NCBI GenBank assembly: GCA_012837965.1
Contig: DUQF01000025.1
Location: 30,291 to 94,290 of the forward strand
Source of the DNA: Clostridiales bacterium
Lineage (GTDB): Bacteria; Bacillota; Clostridia; Christensenellales; Aristaeellaceae
DNA length: 64,000 nucleotides
Direction of reading: 5' to 3'
Made by a program: the position numbers and the translations under genes. Below, piece by piece: positions 26,063-34,868 of the stretch. The notes under the pieces are model-generated. The model ran no database searches. It had not been told where the DNA came from and saw only the letters and a program-made list of their open reading frames with translations. Positions within the stretch are counted from its first letter, which is position 1. Every line of letters begins with the position of its first letter.

Positions 26063-27544
26063 ATGAAAATCGGCTTTGACCACGAAAAGTACACCGCCCT
26101 GCAATCGGAGCAAATTATCCGCCGCATTGACAGATTCGATGGTAAGTTGTACCTGGAGTTTGGCGGCAAAATCTTTGATGATCATCACGCAGCACGGGTA
26201 CTGCCGGGCTTCCACCCTGACTCCAAAATCTCCATGCTTTTAAAAATGAAAGATCAGGTTGAAGTGGTTATTGTAATCAGCGCTAACGATATCCAAAAAA
26301 ATAAGTTAAGAGGCGACCTCGGCATTACCTACGACTCGGATGTTCTGCGCCTGATTGATACGTTCCGCCAGTATGGGTTGCATGTGGGTTCGGTGGTTAT
26401 TACCCGGTACTCCGGGCAGGCGCATGCCGCCGACTTTCGCGACAGGCTCATTAATTTCGGCATTCAAGTTTATTTGCACTATACCATTGAAGGTTACCCC
26501 ACCAACCTGCCCCTGATTATATCCAATGAGGGCTTTGGAAAGAATGATTATATAATGACCAAACGCCCCTTGGTGGTGGTTACCGGTCCCGGCCCGGGCT
26601 CCGGCAAGATGGCCGTATGTCTAAGCCAGCTTTATCTTGAGCATAAGCGAGGCGTAAAAGCCGGTTATGCAAAGTTTGAAACTTTCCCCATCTGGAACCT
26701 GTCGCTTAAGCATCCCATCAACGTGGCGTATGAGGCGGCCACCGCCGATCTTGGCGATATGAACATGTTGGACCCGTTCCACTTGGAAGCGTACGGCGAA
26801 AAAGCCACCAGCTACAATCGAGACATTGAGGTTTTTCCTGTTCTCAACGCCATCTTCGAAGGGATTTGGGGCAAGTCCCCCTACCAATCGCCTACCGACA
26901 TGGGTGTGAACTATGTGGCAGACGCCATTGTGGATGAACAGGTCTGCATCGATGCCGCCAAGCAGGAAATCATTCGCAGGCTTTATAACGCCAAATGCGA
27001 TATGAAGCGAGGCACCGCCAAGGAAGAGCTGATTGCCAAGCTTGATTTGCTTGAAAAGCAAGTAGGCGTCAGTGATCTTGACCGCCCCGTGATAGAAAGC
27101 GCACGCAGGCGGGCAGAAGAAGAGGACGCCCCCGCTGCCGCCCTGCAGGCGGCCGACGGCACCATCATTACCGGCGGCACAAGCGACCTCTTGGGGCCTT
27201 CCGCAGCGCTTATTCTCAACTGCGTGAAATACTTTGCCGGTATCCCCAAAAAAATCCAGCTTATTCCTCCGGAGGTCATCGGTCCGGTACAAAGCCTGAA
27301 ACTGAAATATCTTGGCAACCGCAACCCCCGCCTACATTCAGATGAAATTTTGGTTGCCCTGTCCATTACCGCAGCCTCCAGCCTAGATGCTAAAAAAGCC
27401 ATGGCTCAGTTGCCAAAGCTGTCCGGATGTGAAGCGCACCTGTCGGTTATTCCCTCTCCAGTTGATTCGGATATATTCAGGCGCTTAGGTGTTAACCTGA
27501 CAAGCGACCCCCAATACCAAATTCAAAAACTTTATCATAGATAA
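26063..27544 (+). CDS. DUF1846 domain-containing protein
   Basis: 493 residues matching DUF1846 proteins by length and by several conserved stretches: MKIGFDHEKYTALQSEQI at the N-terminus, VVTGPGPGSGKMAVCLSQLY (about 172-191, a P-loop-like glycine-rich segment), FPIWNLSLKHPINVAYEAA and the C-terminal HSDEILVALSITAASS. Structures of the family are known but no biochemical function that I am aware of. AAGGGAG at 26051-26057 gives the ATG. It follows gdhA after 180 bases that contain a palindrome, and ends at a long hairpin. Confidence 0.92.
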   Translation: MKIGFDHEKYTALQSEQIIRRIDRFDGKLYLEFGGKIFDDHHAARVLPGFHPDSKISMLLKMKDQVEVVIVISANDIQKNKLRGDLGITYDSDVLRLIDTFRQYGLHVGSVVITRYSGQAHAADFRDRLINFGIQVYLHYTIEGYPTNLPLIISNEGFGKNDYIMTKRPLVVVTGPGPGSGKMAVCLSQLYLEHKRGVKAGYAKFETFPIWNLSLKHPINVAYEAATADLGDMNMLDPFHLEAYGEKATSYNRDIEVFPVLNAIFEGIWGKSPYQSPTDMGVNYVADAIVDEQVCIDAAKQEIIRRLYNAKCDMKRGTAKEELIAKLDLLEKQVGVSDLDRPVIESARRRAEEEDAPAAALQAADGTIITGGTSDLLGPSAALILNCVKYFAGIPKKIQLIPPEVIGPVQSLKLKYLGNRNPRLHSDEILVALSITAASSLDAKKAMAQLPKLSGCEAHLSVIPSPVDSDIFRRLGVNLTSDPQYQIQKLYHR

Positions 27545-27551
27545 ACACATA

Positions 27552-27645
27552 AAAACAGCCCGTTTGAAATAAACTACGCCCACTTGTTAGACAGTACGGT
27601 ATATTACTAACAAGTGAGGTGCATTTCAAAAAAGCGGGTTGTTTT
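27552..27645. repeat. Long imperfect hairpin between convergent genes
   Basis: An outer stem (27552-27562 with 27635-27645, one G-U pair), a middle stem GAAAT/ATTTC and an inner perfect stem CACTTGTTAG (27581-27590) with CTAACAAGTG (27607-27616) enclose a 16-base loop. T runs follow on both strands, so it can be a bidirectional terminator; a miniature mobile element is the other reading. Confidence 0.7.
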
Positions 27646-27654
27646 GAATTGGAT

Positions 27655-28500
27655 TTAATTCTCCGGCGCCGGGCTTACAAGGTTGATGGGCGAGAGCGTC
27701 ACCTGCACGGAAGGGTCAGGCGTTTGCAGGGGTTCTAGGCCTTCTTCTTGAGAGGGTTCTTCTGTCTTGAGGGGCACCGCTGGCAAGGAAGAAAGAGCGG
27801 TCAGGTATTTGGACATGATATAGCCCACCTGATCCTCTACCTGAATTTTAGACCAGTCTTCGCCTTTTTCAAAAATCTGTACCACTGTGCCCGTCATAAA
27901 CTGACCCAAGGCATTATTGCCCGTCTTATTCTGCCAACGCACACGTACTTTGTGCGTAGTGTCATCCAGCTTATCGGGCCAGGTGATTTGACCAAGGCCT
28001 TGGCTTTGCACATCGGCAGTAAATTCAAGGTGAGCGGTAAGCAGATAACCAACTTGGCCGGCAACAAAAACCTTGGTAAAGCTCTTGCCCTTTTCAAGGA
28101 CGACAGCAATGGTGCCGTTGTTATGCTTGGACAGGGCCTTGGACTTGGTGCTGTCCTTTTCACGCAGGGTTAATCGACCGTTTTTGGCTGCGACAATGGC
28201 AAAGGTTTCTTCCCTTGCAAGCTCGTCTACAAACTGCAACATGCGGCTGGATACATAACCATCTGTCCCAGCTAATGTTTTTACCTTGCACCACGCAAGC
28301 CCCAGCTCTGAAACTGAAACATGTTCGCCCTGCTTGATGGTCGCAAACAAGGAAGCCTCCGCTGCAGGGCCGGAAAGGAGGCTGGCATCCTCCAAAATAA
28401 CGGCACCAACAGTGACAATTTCTTTACTTTCGGCAAGGCCGATGACCGCTACCGCTAAGATAATGGCACAGATGAGTGCGAATATTCGATAGGTTTTCAT
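27655..28500 (-). CDS. Secreted protein with three SH3-like domains
   Basis: 281 residues. The signal peptide MKTYRIFALICAIILAVAVIG is followed by three bacterial SH3-type segments at about 30-90 (ASLLSGPAAEASLFATIKQG, then GLAWCKVKTLAGTDGYVSS), 98-165 (GRLTLREKDS, VFVAGQVGYL) and 180-240 (WQNKTGN, DWSKIQVEDQVGYIMSKYL), and a Pro/Glu/Thr-rich tail. Such domains usually bind cell-wall peptides. GAGGG before ATG 28500 fixes the start; the longer frame upstream is rejected. It has its own promoter and no enzymatic domain. Confidence 0.85.
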   Translation of the reverse strand: MKTYRIFALICAIILAVAVIGLAESKEIVTVGAVILEDASLLSGPAAEASLFATIKQGEHVSVSELGLAWCKVKTLAGTDGYVSSRMLQFVDELAREETFAIVAAKNGRLTLREKDSTKSKALSKHNNGTIAVVLEKGKSFTKVFVAGQVGYLLTAHLEFTADVQSQGLGQITWPDKLDDTTHKVRVRWQNKTGNNALGQFMTGTVVQIFEKGEDWSKIQVEDQVGYIMSKYLTALSSLPAVPLKTEEPSQEEGLEPLQTPDPSVQVTLSPINLVSPAPEN

Positions 28501-28536
28501 ATTCAACCCTCCGTCAATTGTAATATCTTTGTAATA

Positions 28537-28565
28537 AAGATAGCACGTTGTTAAGTCTTTGTCAA
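28537..28565 (-). promoter_or_regulatory. Promoter of the SH3-domain gene
   Basis: On minus: TTGACA (28565-28560), a 17-bp spacer and TATCTT (28542-28537). Confidence 0.7.
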
Positions 28566-28569
28566 CAAG

Positions 28570-28603
28570 AAAAAAGCGCCTGTTCAAGAAAACGAACAGG
28601 CGC
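28570..28603 (-). terminator. Terminator after recO
   Basis: GCGCCTGTTC (28576-28585) pairs with GAACAGGCGC (28594-28603); on the minus strand it is followed by six T. It closes the long operon that ends with recO. Confidence 0.9.
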
Positions 28604-28607
28604 CTAA

Positions 28608-29339
28608 TTATTGCATGATTCTGAAACCAAGATGCTCTTCCACATAGGTAACGATGGGCGACAGCGGCACCGACAGGGGAGATTCCATACGGTCAATGCC
28701 CGCCGTTTCTACCTCTTTTAGCCACAAGAGATGATTCTTAGATAACCATTCCCTTTTTCGGGGTTTTTCAACGCAGTCTTCGCAGGCAATGCCATCCTGT
28801 GAAGCTGAAAGATAGGCACCCTCTTCGTTTTCGAGGGATTTTTTACATAAAGTACAAAAGGCTGTATCGGGCCTGAAGCCTTCAATGCCGCACAAATGCC
28901 ACAAAAAAGCCGCGGTCACTTCTTCAGGCGATTTTTTGCCGTAAGCAAGGCGGGCAAGCGTTCGGGCAAGCAAAATAAACAAATGTTCTTCCGGCGCTTC
29001 CTTTTGGGCAACGCCATCCGCCGCTTTCAGGGTTAGGGAAGCAAAGCTCAACCTGTGATAATCTTGGCGCAAAGGGTAGTAGGCATCAAGCAAGGTGAAA
29101 GCCGTTGCCATTTCGTGCCCCCTGCCTTTATAAAGGACGAACTCACCCAAGGTAAACACTTCGCCTGCAGGCAGTAGCGGGCTTTTGGGCTTTCTCGCCC
29201 CCCGTAAAACCACATCCACCTTGCCCCGTTCCATGGTAAGCAAAGTTACGATACGGTCGCTGTCCCGCCAGTTGCTGCGGCGCAGCACCAAGCCCCGTAA
29301 AGTCTGATAACTCAACTTAGCGTCCGTTGCCTGCCCCAT
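28608..29339 (-). CDS. recO: DNA repair protein RecO
   Basis: Helps load RecA onto SSB-coated DNA during recombinational repair. The protein of about 243 residues has the N-terminal OB fold (LRGLVLRRSNWRDSDRIVTLLT, then KVDVVLRGARKPKSPL) and a four-Cys zinc motif, C-x2-C (FCTLCKKS) and C-x2-C (IACEDCVEK), in the C-terminal helical domain. The start is uncertain: ATG 29339 is given, TTG 29345 is possible, and both overlap the end of the upstream degV gene by over 20 bases, so translation is coupled. Confidence 0.92.
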   Translation of the reverse strand: MGQATDAKLSYQTLRGLVLRRSNWRDSDRIVTLLTMERGKVDVVLRGARKPKSPLLPAGEVFTLGEFVLYKGRGHEMATAFTLLDAYYPLRQDYHRLSFASLTLKAADGVAQKEAPEEHLFILLARTLARLAYGKKSPEEVTAAFLWHLCGIEGFRPDTAFCTLCKKSLENEEGAYLSASQDGIACEDCVEKPRKREWLSKNHLLWLKEVETAGIDRMESPLSVPLSPIVTYVEEHLGFRIMQ

Positions 29340-30201
29340 GGGCAAAAACAGCCACCGTACCCGGCCCTGAATGAGCGCCTATCACACAGCCGATCTCGCC
29401 GATACGCACCTTGGCATGCGCTCCCAGCTTGTCAATGAAATAGTCCTTGCACCACTGCGCATCTTTCAAGCAATCGGCATGGACAATATAGACGGTCGCG
29501 CCTTCCGTCTTTTCTTTGGGGTTCATCAGTTCAAGAAGCTTGTTGCAAATGGTTTTGAGCGCCTTCTTACGCCCGTTCACCTTACCAACGGTAACCAAGC
29601 GGCCTTCAGCATCCACATGCAAAACAGGTTTGATGCGTAGCATGGTGCCGGCAATGGCAGTAAACTTTGAAAGCCGTCCGCCACGGGCAAGATAGTTTAG
29701 GTCATCCACCGTAAACCAGTGGAGCAAATCAAGACCTATTTTTCGACATTTTTGCGCGTTGTCTTTGAGGGACATGCCTTGACTACGGTGATTAACGGCA
29801 TCTATGACCAACATGCCATAGCCAAGAGACATACAGGTGGAGTCCACCACCTCGATTTTAACTTGTGGATGGGCTTCTTTGAAGGCTTTGGCGGCAGTCA
29901 GCGCAGATGAGAGGCTACCGGAATTGACCCCGCCCATCATAATACATAAAATACCGTCGCCTTTCTTGCTTAGCTCCTGAAAAGTTTTGTAAAAGGTCGC
30001 GGTATTGGTTTGGGCGGTGCCGGAAGTTGCGCCATTTCGCAGCTTTTCATAAAACTGATGCAAATCCACCTCGGCATCGGGACTGTAAATGCCCTCCTCG
30101 TCGCCAATGTAATAAGGCATGGGCAGCACCTTTAACTTTTCTTGGGCAGAAACATATTCCTTTGGCAAGTCGGCGCTTGCATCACATAAAATCCAGTACA
30201 T
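29317..30201 (-). CDS. DegV family protein (first copy)
   Basis: 294 residues of the DegV fold, a fatty-acid-binding family; in Firmicutes such proteins (FakB) present fatty acids to the kinase FakA. Visible are MYWILCDASADLP at the start, the threonine/serine lipid-site region (SGTAQTNTATFYKTF, MGGVNSGSLSSA), and the second-domain motifs YLARGGRLSKFTAIAGTMLRIKPVL, KVNGRKKALK and IGAHSGPGTVAVF. AGGAGGCC before the ATG is strong. A paralogue lies 5.5 kb upstream in the same chain. No fakA is in the window. Confidence 0.93.
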   Translation of the reverse strand: MYWILCDASADLPKEYVSAQEKLKVLPMPYYIGDEEGIYSPDAEVDLHQFYEKLRNGATSGTAQTNTATFYKTFQELSKKGDGILCIMMGGVNSGSLSSALTAAKAFKEAHPQVKIEVVDSTCMSLGYGMLVIDAVNHRSQGMSLKDNAQKCRKIGLDLLHWFTVDDLNYLARGGRLSKFTAIAGTMLRIKPVLHVDAEGRLVTVGKVNGRKKALKTICNKLLELMNPKEKTEGATVYIVHADCLKDAQWCKDYFIDKLGAHAKVRIGEIGCVIGAHSGPGTVAVFAHGAGNGR

Positions 30202-30254
30202 AAGGCCTCCTGAACATACCGTTTCTTTGATTTTTTCTTAAAGTCAATGGAATA

Positions 30255-33200
30255 TTATATCATTTCATCCGATTGAAGATCAAACAGGGAAAGGATCTCT
30301 TCCTGCGTTAACTTGCTTGGCAATTTGGCGCCGGACGTAATCAGGGCATCAAACAATCGACGTTTCTTTTCACCAAGCTTGATGACTTCTTCTTCAATGG
30401 TATGGGCGCAAACCAACCTAATCACCTGTACCTCTTTGTCTTGACCGATGCGGTGCGCCCTATCCACCGCCTGGTCTTCAGCAGCTGGGTTCCACCAGGG
30501 GTCGTACTGAATCACCACGTCCGCCCCGGTCAGGTTGAGTCCCGTTCCGCCCGCCTTCAGGCTGATTAAAAATACTTGACCCTCCCCTTGGTTAAAGCGA
30601 CGGGATAGCTCCTGGCGCTCGTCCGCAGGCGTTTCACCGTCCAAGTACATGGGGGTGATACCCATGAAGGCCAGCCTTTTTTCAATAATCTTTAACATAC
30701 GGGTAAACTGGCTGAAAATTAGCACCCGATGCCCACCATCCAAGATGCCGGGAAGGATATCAAGCAACAGTTCAAGCTTGGCGCTCTCCCCCTCATACTG
30801 GGGAATAACCAGTTTGGGGTGGCAGCAAATTTGCCGAAGCTCTGTCATGGCAGCCAGCACCTCTCCCCGACTCTTTTGCAGCCCCAAACGCTCTAAAGTA
30901 TCTTGCACGCTTGAGCGCCTCTGAGCAAGCGCCGCCCGATATGCCCGCCTTTGCTCGGCGTTCATTCGGCAGGCAAAGGTGGTTTCTAACTTGTCGGGCA
31001 GCTCGCCCGCCACTTCTTTTTTAAGGCGCCGCATTAAAAAGGGGCGAATGCGGCGGCGCAAATCCTCGGCATTTTCACCATCCTCATATTGGCGCACAAA
31101 GGTACGATAATCGGACAAATATCCCGGTAAGCAGTAATCGTACAGCGACCAAAGTTCACCAACGTGATTTTCCATGGGCGTTCCGGACATGGCTATGCGA
31201 CACCGGGCGCTTATGCGCTTGGCCGCCTGCGCCGCACGGCTTGTAGGAGTCTTGATGGCCTGAGCCTCGTCCAAAATGCAGTAGCGGAAAGAAAAGGGCT
31301 GTAATTCTTCAATATCTTGCCGCAAAGTCGGGTAGCTGACAATGATTAAATCGGGCTTATTAGCTCCTTTGAAGCTGCCAAGCATCAGTCGTCGCTCTTC
31401 CCGTGTGCCTTGCAAAATAACTGTGCGTAAACTCGGCGCAAAGCGCTGAGCTTCCTGCTGCCAGTTATAAAGCAGTGAAGTTGGCGCAACCACAAGCGAC
31501 GGCATGGTATCTTTGCCACTATTTACCCCGTACAAAATAGCCGCAAGCGCCTGCACCGTTTTCCCAAGGCCCATTTCATCAGCTAAAATGCCACCCATAC
31601 CCAGCCTTTCCAAGGTAATAAGCCACTCAAACCCCCGCTGTTGGTAAGCGTATAAGCCTTGAACGGGCGACTTGGCATTCACCGTCTTAAGAGCGACGGC
31701 TTCCATGGCCTGTCTATCAAGCGTAAGCGGCAGCTGCGCTTCTTTGGCAAGGGCGTTGAGGTAGGCTGCCCTGTACATGCCAAGGTCTTTTTCTGACCTG
31801 CCAAGATAGTGAGCCTCATCCAGAGCCTCGGCCAAAGGCTGCCAGTTTTCAAGGTCCTTTAACTCAATGAAACTGCCGTCCCGGTAACGGAAATAACGCC
31901 TTTTAAGCGCAATGGCCCGGATGAGCGGCCAGAGGTCATCCACCGGTTCCCCGTCATCCTCAAGGGAAAGGCTTAAACGCCCGTTATAGGTGGTAAGCCG
32001 GGCATCGAGCTTGGGCTGCCTTAGGCGTAGCTTGCGAAAGTCGGCCGAGAAAAAGGTTTCCGCCCGTTCGGACAGCTTCATCGCGCCTTCTTTTATAAAG
32101 CGATAGATATTTTCATCGCCGTCCATATAGGCATAGCCCCTGCGCACCCGGAAGCCCGCTTCTTCCAAAACTTCCATCAGCTGCCGTTCGCCTTGGGCAT
32201 CCCTTAACAACAGAACAGGCGTATCCTCCCCCAAGCGGAAAGGGTCAATGGTATAGGGGCCATAGCCAAGGCTTACCCTCGCAATAATCCCTTTACCTTT
32301 CCTATCAACATAAACCTTAGTGCGCAAGGGATGGCTGACCATCCGGCCGGAAAGCGTACCAATGATGGTAACGGGCGCAAGACGAGAAAGGCTGGGCAAC
32401 AGTTCGCTAATGACTTCCCGAACCTCGCTGCGCTTAAACAGGAAAGAAGCCGTTTCCTCATCCTTGGCTTGATCAACAGCCCGCATAATGCCCTTCGCAT
32501 CGTGCGAAAGAGCAAACATTCGCCCGTCGCTGAACATATAAGCGCAGTCCCTAGTGACCCGCGCAAAGTCATCACTTAACAGGCAGCGGATAGCAAGCGC
32601 CTTTTCAGAGCCGGACACCTCAAAAGCAAGGGGCGGCACCCCATCCTCAATGCCACAAATTCTTTGAACAATACCGTCCTTTGTGTAAACAAACTCCGTA
32701 TTTTTGAGAGCGTTTAATAAAAGATGAAAGAAAGGTTGCGTAAGGCGCACACTGCGCTGCCGCTTTTCTCCAAGGGCCGCGTTTAGGACGGTTAGTGCCT
32801 GTATATCGTTTTTGGAAAATACCGTGATTCCCGGTTCAAAAGTAAACTGCTTACCAAAAACCAAGGTTTCATTTTGATCAATAGCATAAATCAACTGGCC
32901 GATATCACGCACCCGATAAAGCTTTTCTTCGCCCACTCGAAGGAAAATGAGCGGATCTTCTTCACCCGTCTGCTCTATCTCTACTTCAAGGCGGCAGTTG
33001 GGGGTGCTTTGCATAATGCCGTGCTCACGCTTCAGTAGATATTCACCGGCTTGCAGCAAAGCACATCGGTTGATTTTCTGCAAATGGCCTGCCTTTTTAG
33101 AATATAAAAGAGCAGCCGCAAAAGCGTCCGTATCCTGAAAGTTCACACGCCTGGCATCAAGCTCCACGTGTGTGGCCGTTTCTCCGCTAACTAAATAAGA

Positions 33201-33314
33201 AACCAAAGGACCTGACAACAAGATAGGCGAAACACGCCCTTTTTTAACAAGGGCCTTGCCTTTCTGGAAACTATCTTCCGACAGGCGCTTGATAAGCTGG
33301 TCGAACCTGATCAT
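30255..33314 (-). CDS. SNF2-family DEAD/DEAH helicase
   Basis: 1019 residues. The C-terminal half is a complete SWI2/SNF2 ATPase: Walker A in D579-E-M-G-L-G-K-T586, the DEAQ box at 682-685, IAMSGTPMENHVGELWSL, and the second lobe with ILIFSQFTRML-like VLIFSQFTRMLKIIEK and DPWWNPAAEDQAVDRAHRIGQ. The N-terminal half is the bacterial SNF2-associated region. The SWIM zinc finger usual at the N-terminus is not recognisable: no C-x-C...C-x-H cluster is found in the first 100 residues. The ATG overlaps the ZIP gene stop by four bases. Role in DNA remodelling or repair is inferred. Confidence 0.94.
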   Translation of the reverse strand: MIRFDQLIKRLSEDSFQKGKALVKKGRVSPILLSGPLVSYLVSGETATHVELDARRVNFQDTDAFAAALLYSKKAGHLQKINRCALLQAGEYLLKREHGIMQSTPNCRLEVEIEQTGEEDPLIFLRVGEEKLYRVRDIGQLIYAIDQNETLVFGKQFTFEPGITVFSKNDIQALTVLNAALGEKRQRSVRLTQPFFHLLLNALKNTEFVYTKDGIVQRICGIEDGVPPLAFEVSGSEKALAIRCLLSDDFARVTRDCAYMFSDGRMFALSHDAKGIMRAVDQAKDEETASFLFKRSEVREVISELLPSLSRLAPVTIIGTLSGRMVSHPLRTKVYVDRKGKGIIARVSLGYGPYTIDPFRLGEDTPVLLLRDAQGERQLMEVLEEAGFRVRRGYAYMDGDENIYRFIKEGAMKLSERAETFFSADFRKLRLRQPKLDARLTTYNGRLSLSLEDDGEPVDDLWPLIRAIALKRRYFRYRDGSFIELKDLENWQPLAEALDEAHYLGRSEKDLGMYRAAYLNALAKEAQLPLTLDRQAMEAVALKTVNAKSPVQGLYAYQQRGFEWLITLERLGMGGILADEMGLGKTVQALAAILYGVNSGKDTMPSLVVAPTSLLYNWQQEAQRFAPSLRTVILQGTREERRLMLGSFKGANKPDLIIVSYPTLRQDIEELQPFSFRYCILDEAQAIKTPTSRAAQAAKRISARCRIAMSGTPMENHVGELWSLYDYCLPGYLSDYRTFVRQYEDGENAEDLRRRIRPFLMRRLKKEVAGELPDKLETTFACRMNAEQRRAYRAALAQRRSSVQDTLERLGLQKSRGEVLAAMTELRQICCHPKLVIPQYEGESAKLELLLDILPGILDGGHRVLIFSQFTRMLKIIEKRLAFMGITPMYLDGETPADERQELSRRFNQGEGQVFLISLKAGGTGLNLTGADVVIQYDPWWNPAAEDQAVDRAHRIGQDKEVQVIRLVCAHTIEEEVIKLGEKKRRLFDALITSGAKLPSKLTQEEILSLFDLQSDEMI

Positions 33315-34135
33315 TTAAGCAGCGCAAGTGACAGCGCCATGATGGCCATGCCCACTGCCACCCCAAAGATGGAAAGGTGATGCATTTTATATTTTTCGGC
33401 GGAGGGGAGGAGTTCATCAAAGGAAATATAAATCATAATACCTGCAATGGCAGCGTAGAGTATACCGTAGAGTGTGTCGGACAAAAAGGGCGCAAGCACC
33501 AGCCAGGCAAGCAGAGCGCCGACCGGCTCGGCAAGACCCGAGAGAAAGGCAAGACCCAGTCCCTTCCATCGGTTGCCCGTCGCAAAACAAATGGGGGCAG
33601 CAACCGCAATACCTTCGGGGATATTATGAATGGCAATGGCTATCACGATAGGTAAAGCAAGGTGGGGGTCGCGCATTGCAGAAACAAAGGTGGCCATACC
33701 CTCAGGAAAGTTGTGCGCCACAATGGCTATAGCCGTCATCACGCCTGTGCGGTGAAGCTTGGCCTTATGTTGCTTTTCTTCCGGGCTGCCTTTTTTGATG
33801 TCCGCAACCCTATCCCAGTTAGCCGCCTCATGCGGATTTTCGCTTTCAGGCACCAAGACATCAATCAGGGCAATTAGACCCATGCCGCCGAAAAATCCCA
33901 GCATAGTTTTCACGCCGCTTGCCCATCCGCCCGGCCCGTCACCTTTTAACAGGGCGATACTCTCGGGCAGCAGCTCCACAAAGGAAATGAAAATCATAAC
34001 CCCGGCGGATAGACCCAAAGCAAAAGTTAGAAACTTGTCGTTATTTCTTTTGGTAAAAATACCCATTAGACCGCCCACCCCTGTGGACAGCCCGGCAATC
34101 AGCGACAACAGAAAAGCAACAACGGTATTAGGCAT
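33311..34135 (-). CDS. ZIP family zinc transporter
   Basis: 274 residues with about eight membrane segments. The metal-binding helices are intact: helix 4 HNFPEGMATFVSA and helix 5 HNIPEGIAVAAPI, as in ZupT, which imports Zn2+ and other divalent metals. A short His-containing loop (KQHKAKLHRTG) precedes helix 4. AGAGGAG before ATG 34135 sets the start; an upstream in-frame extension overlapping the previous gene is rejected. It lies directly after a degenerate ZIP paralogue and overlaps the SNF2 gene. Confidence 0.94.
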   Translation of the reverse strand: MPNTVVAFLLSLIAGLSTGVGGLMGIFTKRNNDKFLTFALGLSAGVMIFISFVELLPESIALLKGDGPGGWASGVKTMLGFFGGMGLIALIDVLVPESENPHEAANWDRVADIKKGSPEEKQHKAKLHRTGVMTAIAIVAHNFPEGMATFVSAMRDPHLALPIVIAIAIHNIPEGIAVAAPICFATGNRWKGLGLAFLSGLAEPVGALLAWLVLAPFLSDTLYGILYAAIAGIMIYISFDELLPSAEKYKMHHLSIFGVAVGMAIMALSLALLK

Positions 34136-34146
34136 AAAAACTCCTC

Positions 34147-34851
34147 TTATAAAATGATTGGTGCAAACAGGATTAGAAAGCTCGCCAGCATCATGCCGCC
34201 AATCATACCGCCAATCATGGTATGGTGTTGCCCATACCTTCTGGCAGCAGGCAGCAATTCGTCCAGCGTCATGCAAACAGCCATGCCCGAACAAAGGGAG
34301 ATAAACAAGGACAAATCTTGACAGCCGATAAGAAAGCAGACAAGGCAGATTGCAAGCAGGCTAATAGCGCCCGATAGAATAGTAGCCAACAAAGCATCCC
34401 GCCTGTTAACTCCCCTACCCTCGGGAATGTGATGGAAAAAGGCGGCCAGCGCCATAAGAACGGCTGCAGGCACCGAATATAACCCCATCCCAAAGACGAT
34501 GAGCGTTTCCTGCAACGAGTGGTAGCTAAGGGATAAGATGGTTTTCCGGCCCTCTTCTTTGGGCGCATTCGCTCCTTCGTGCGGGTCATAAGCATCAGGC
34601 ATCAGGTGACTCAAACCGAAGTTTAACAGCATTCCCATAAAAAACACAAAAAAATAAAGCATACGGTTTTGCTCCGCCACAATGGGCAGGGCTTCACCCA
34701 TGGCTGTATATAAAATCAGCCCTGAAGAAAAGCCTAATAAACGGGATATGTGCTGATCGCCTTTTATACTTTTCTCCGGTTTCTTTTTCGCGCCCACAAT
34801 AAGCCCCGAAAGGGACAACAGCGACAAAATCGCCGGAAGCCAATAGGTCAT
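34147..34851 (-). CDS. Degenerate ZIP-like membrane protein
   Basis: 234 residues with about seven or eight hydrophobic helices, similar in layout to the ZIP protein encoded just downstream. It keeps a FFHHIPEGRGV helix and a TLDELLPAARRYG C-terminal segment, but the first metal helix reads YHSLQETLIVFGMG in place of HNFPEGMATF, losing most ligands. It therefore may form a heteromer with the neighbour, transport something else, or be inactive. AAGGAG lies 9 bases before the ATG. It ends 11 bases before the intact ZIP gene. Confidence 0.85.
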   Translation of the reverse strand: MTYWLPAILSLLSLSGLIVGAKKKPEKSIKGDQHISRLLGFSSGLILYTAMGEALPIVAEQNRMLYFFVFFMGMLLNFGLSHLMPDAYDPHEGANAPKEEGRKTILSLSYHSLQETLIVFGMGLYSVPAAVLMALAAFFHHIPEGRGVNRRDALLATILSGAISLLAICLVCFLIGCQDLSLFISLCSGMAVCMTLDELLPAARRYGQHHTMIGGMIGGMMLASFLILFAPIIL

Positions 34852-34868
34852 TGATGTTTTCTCCTTGG

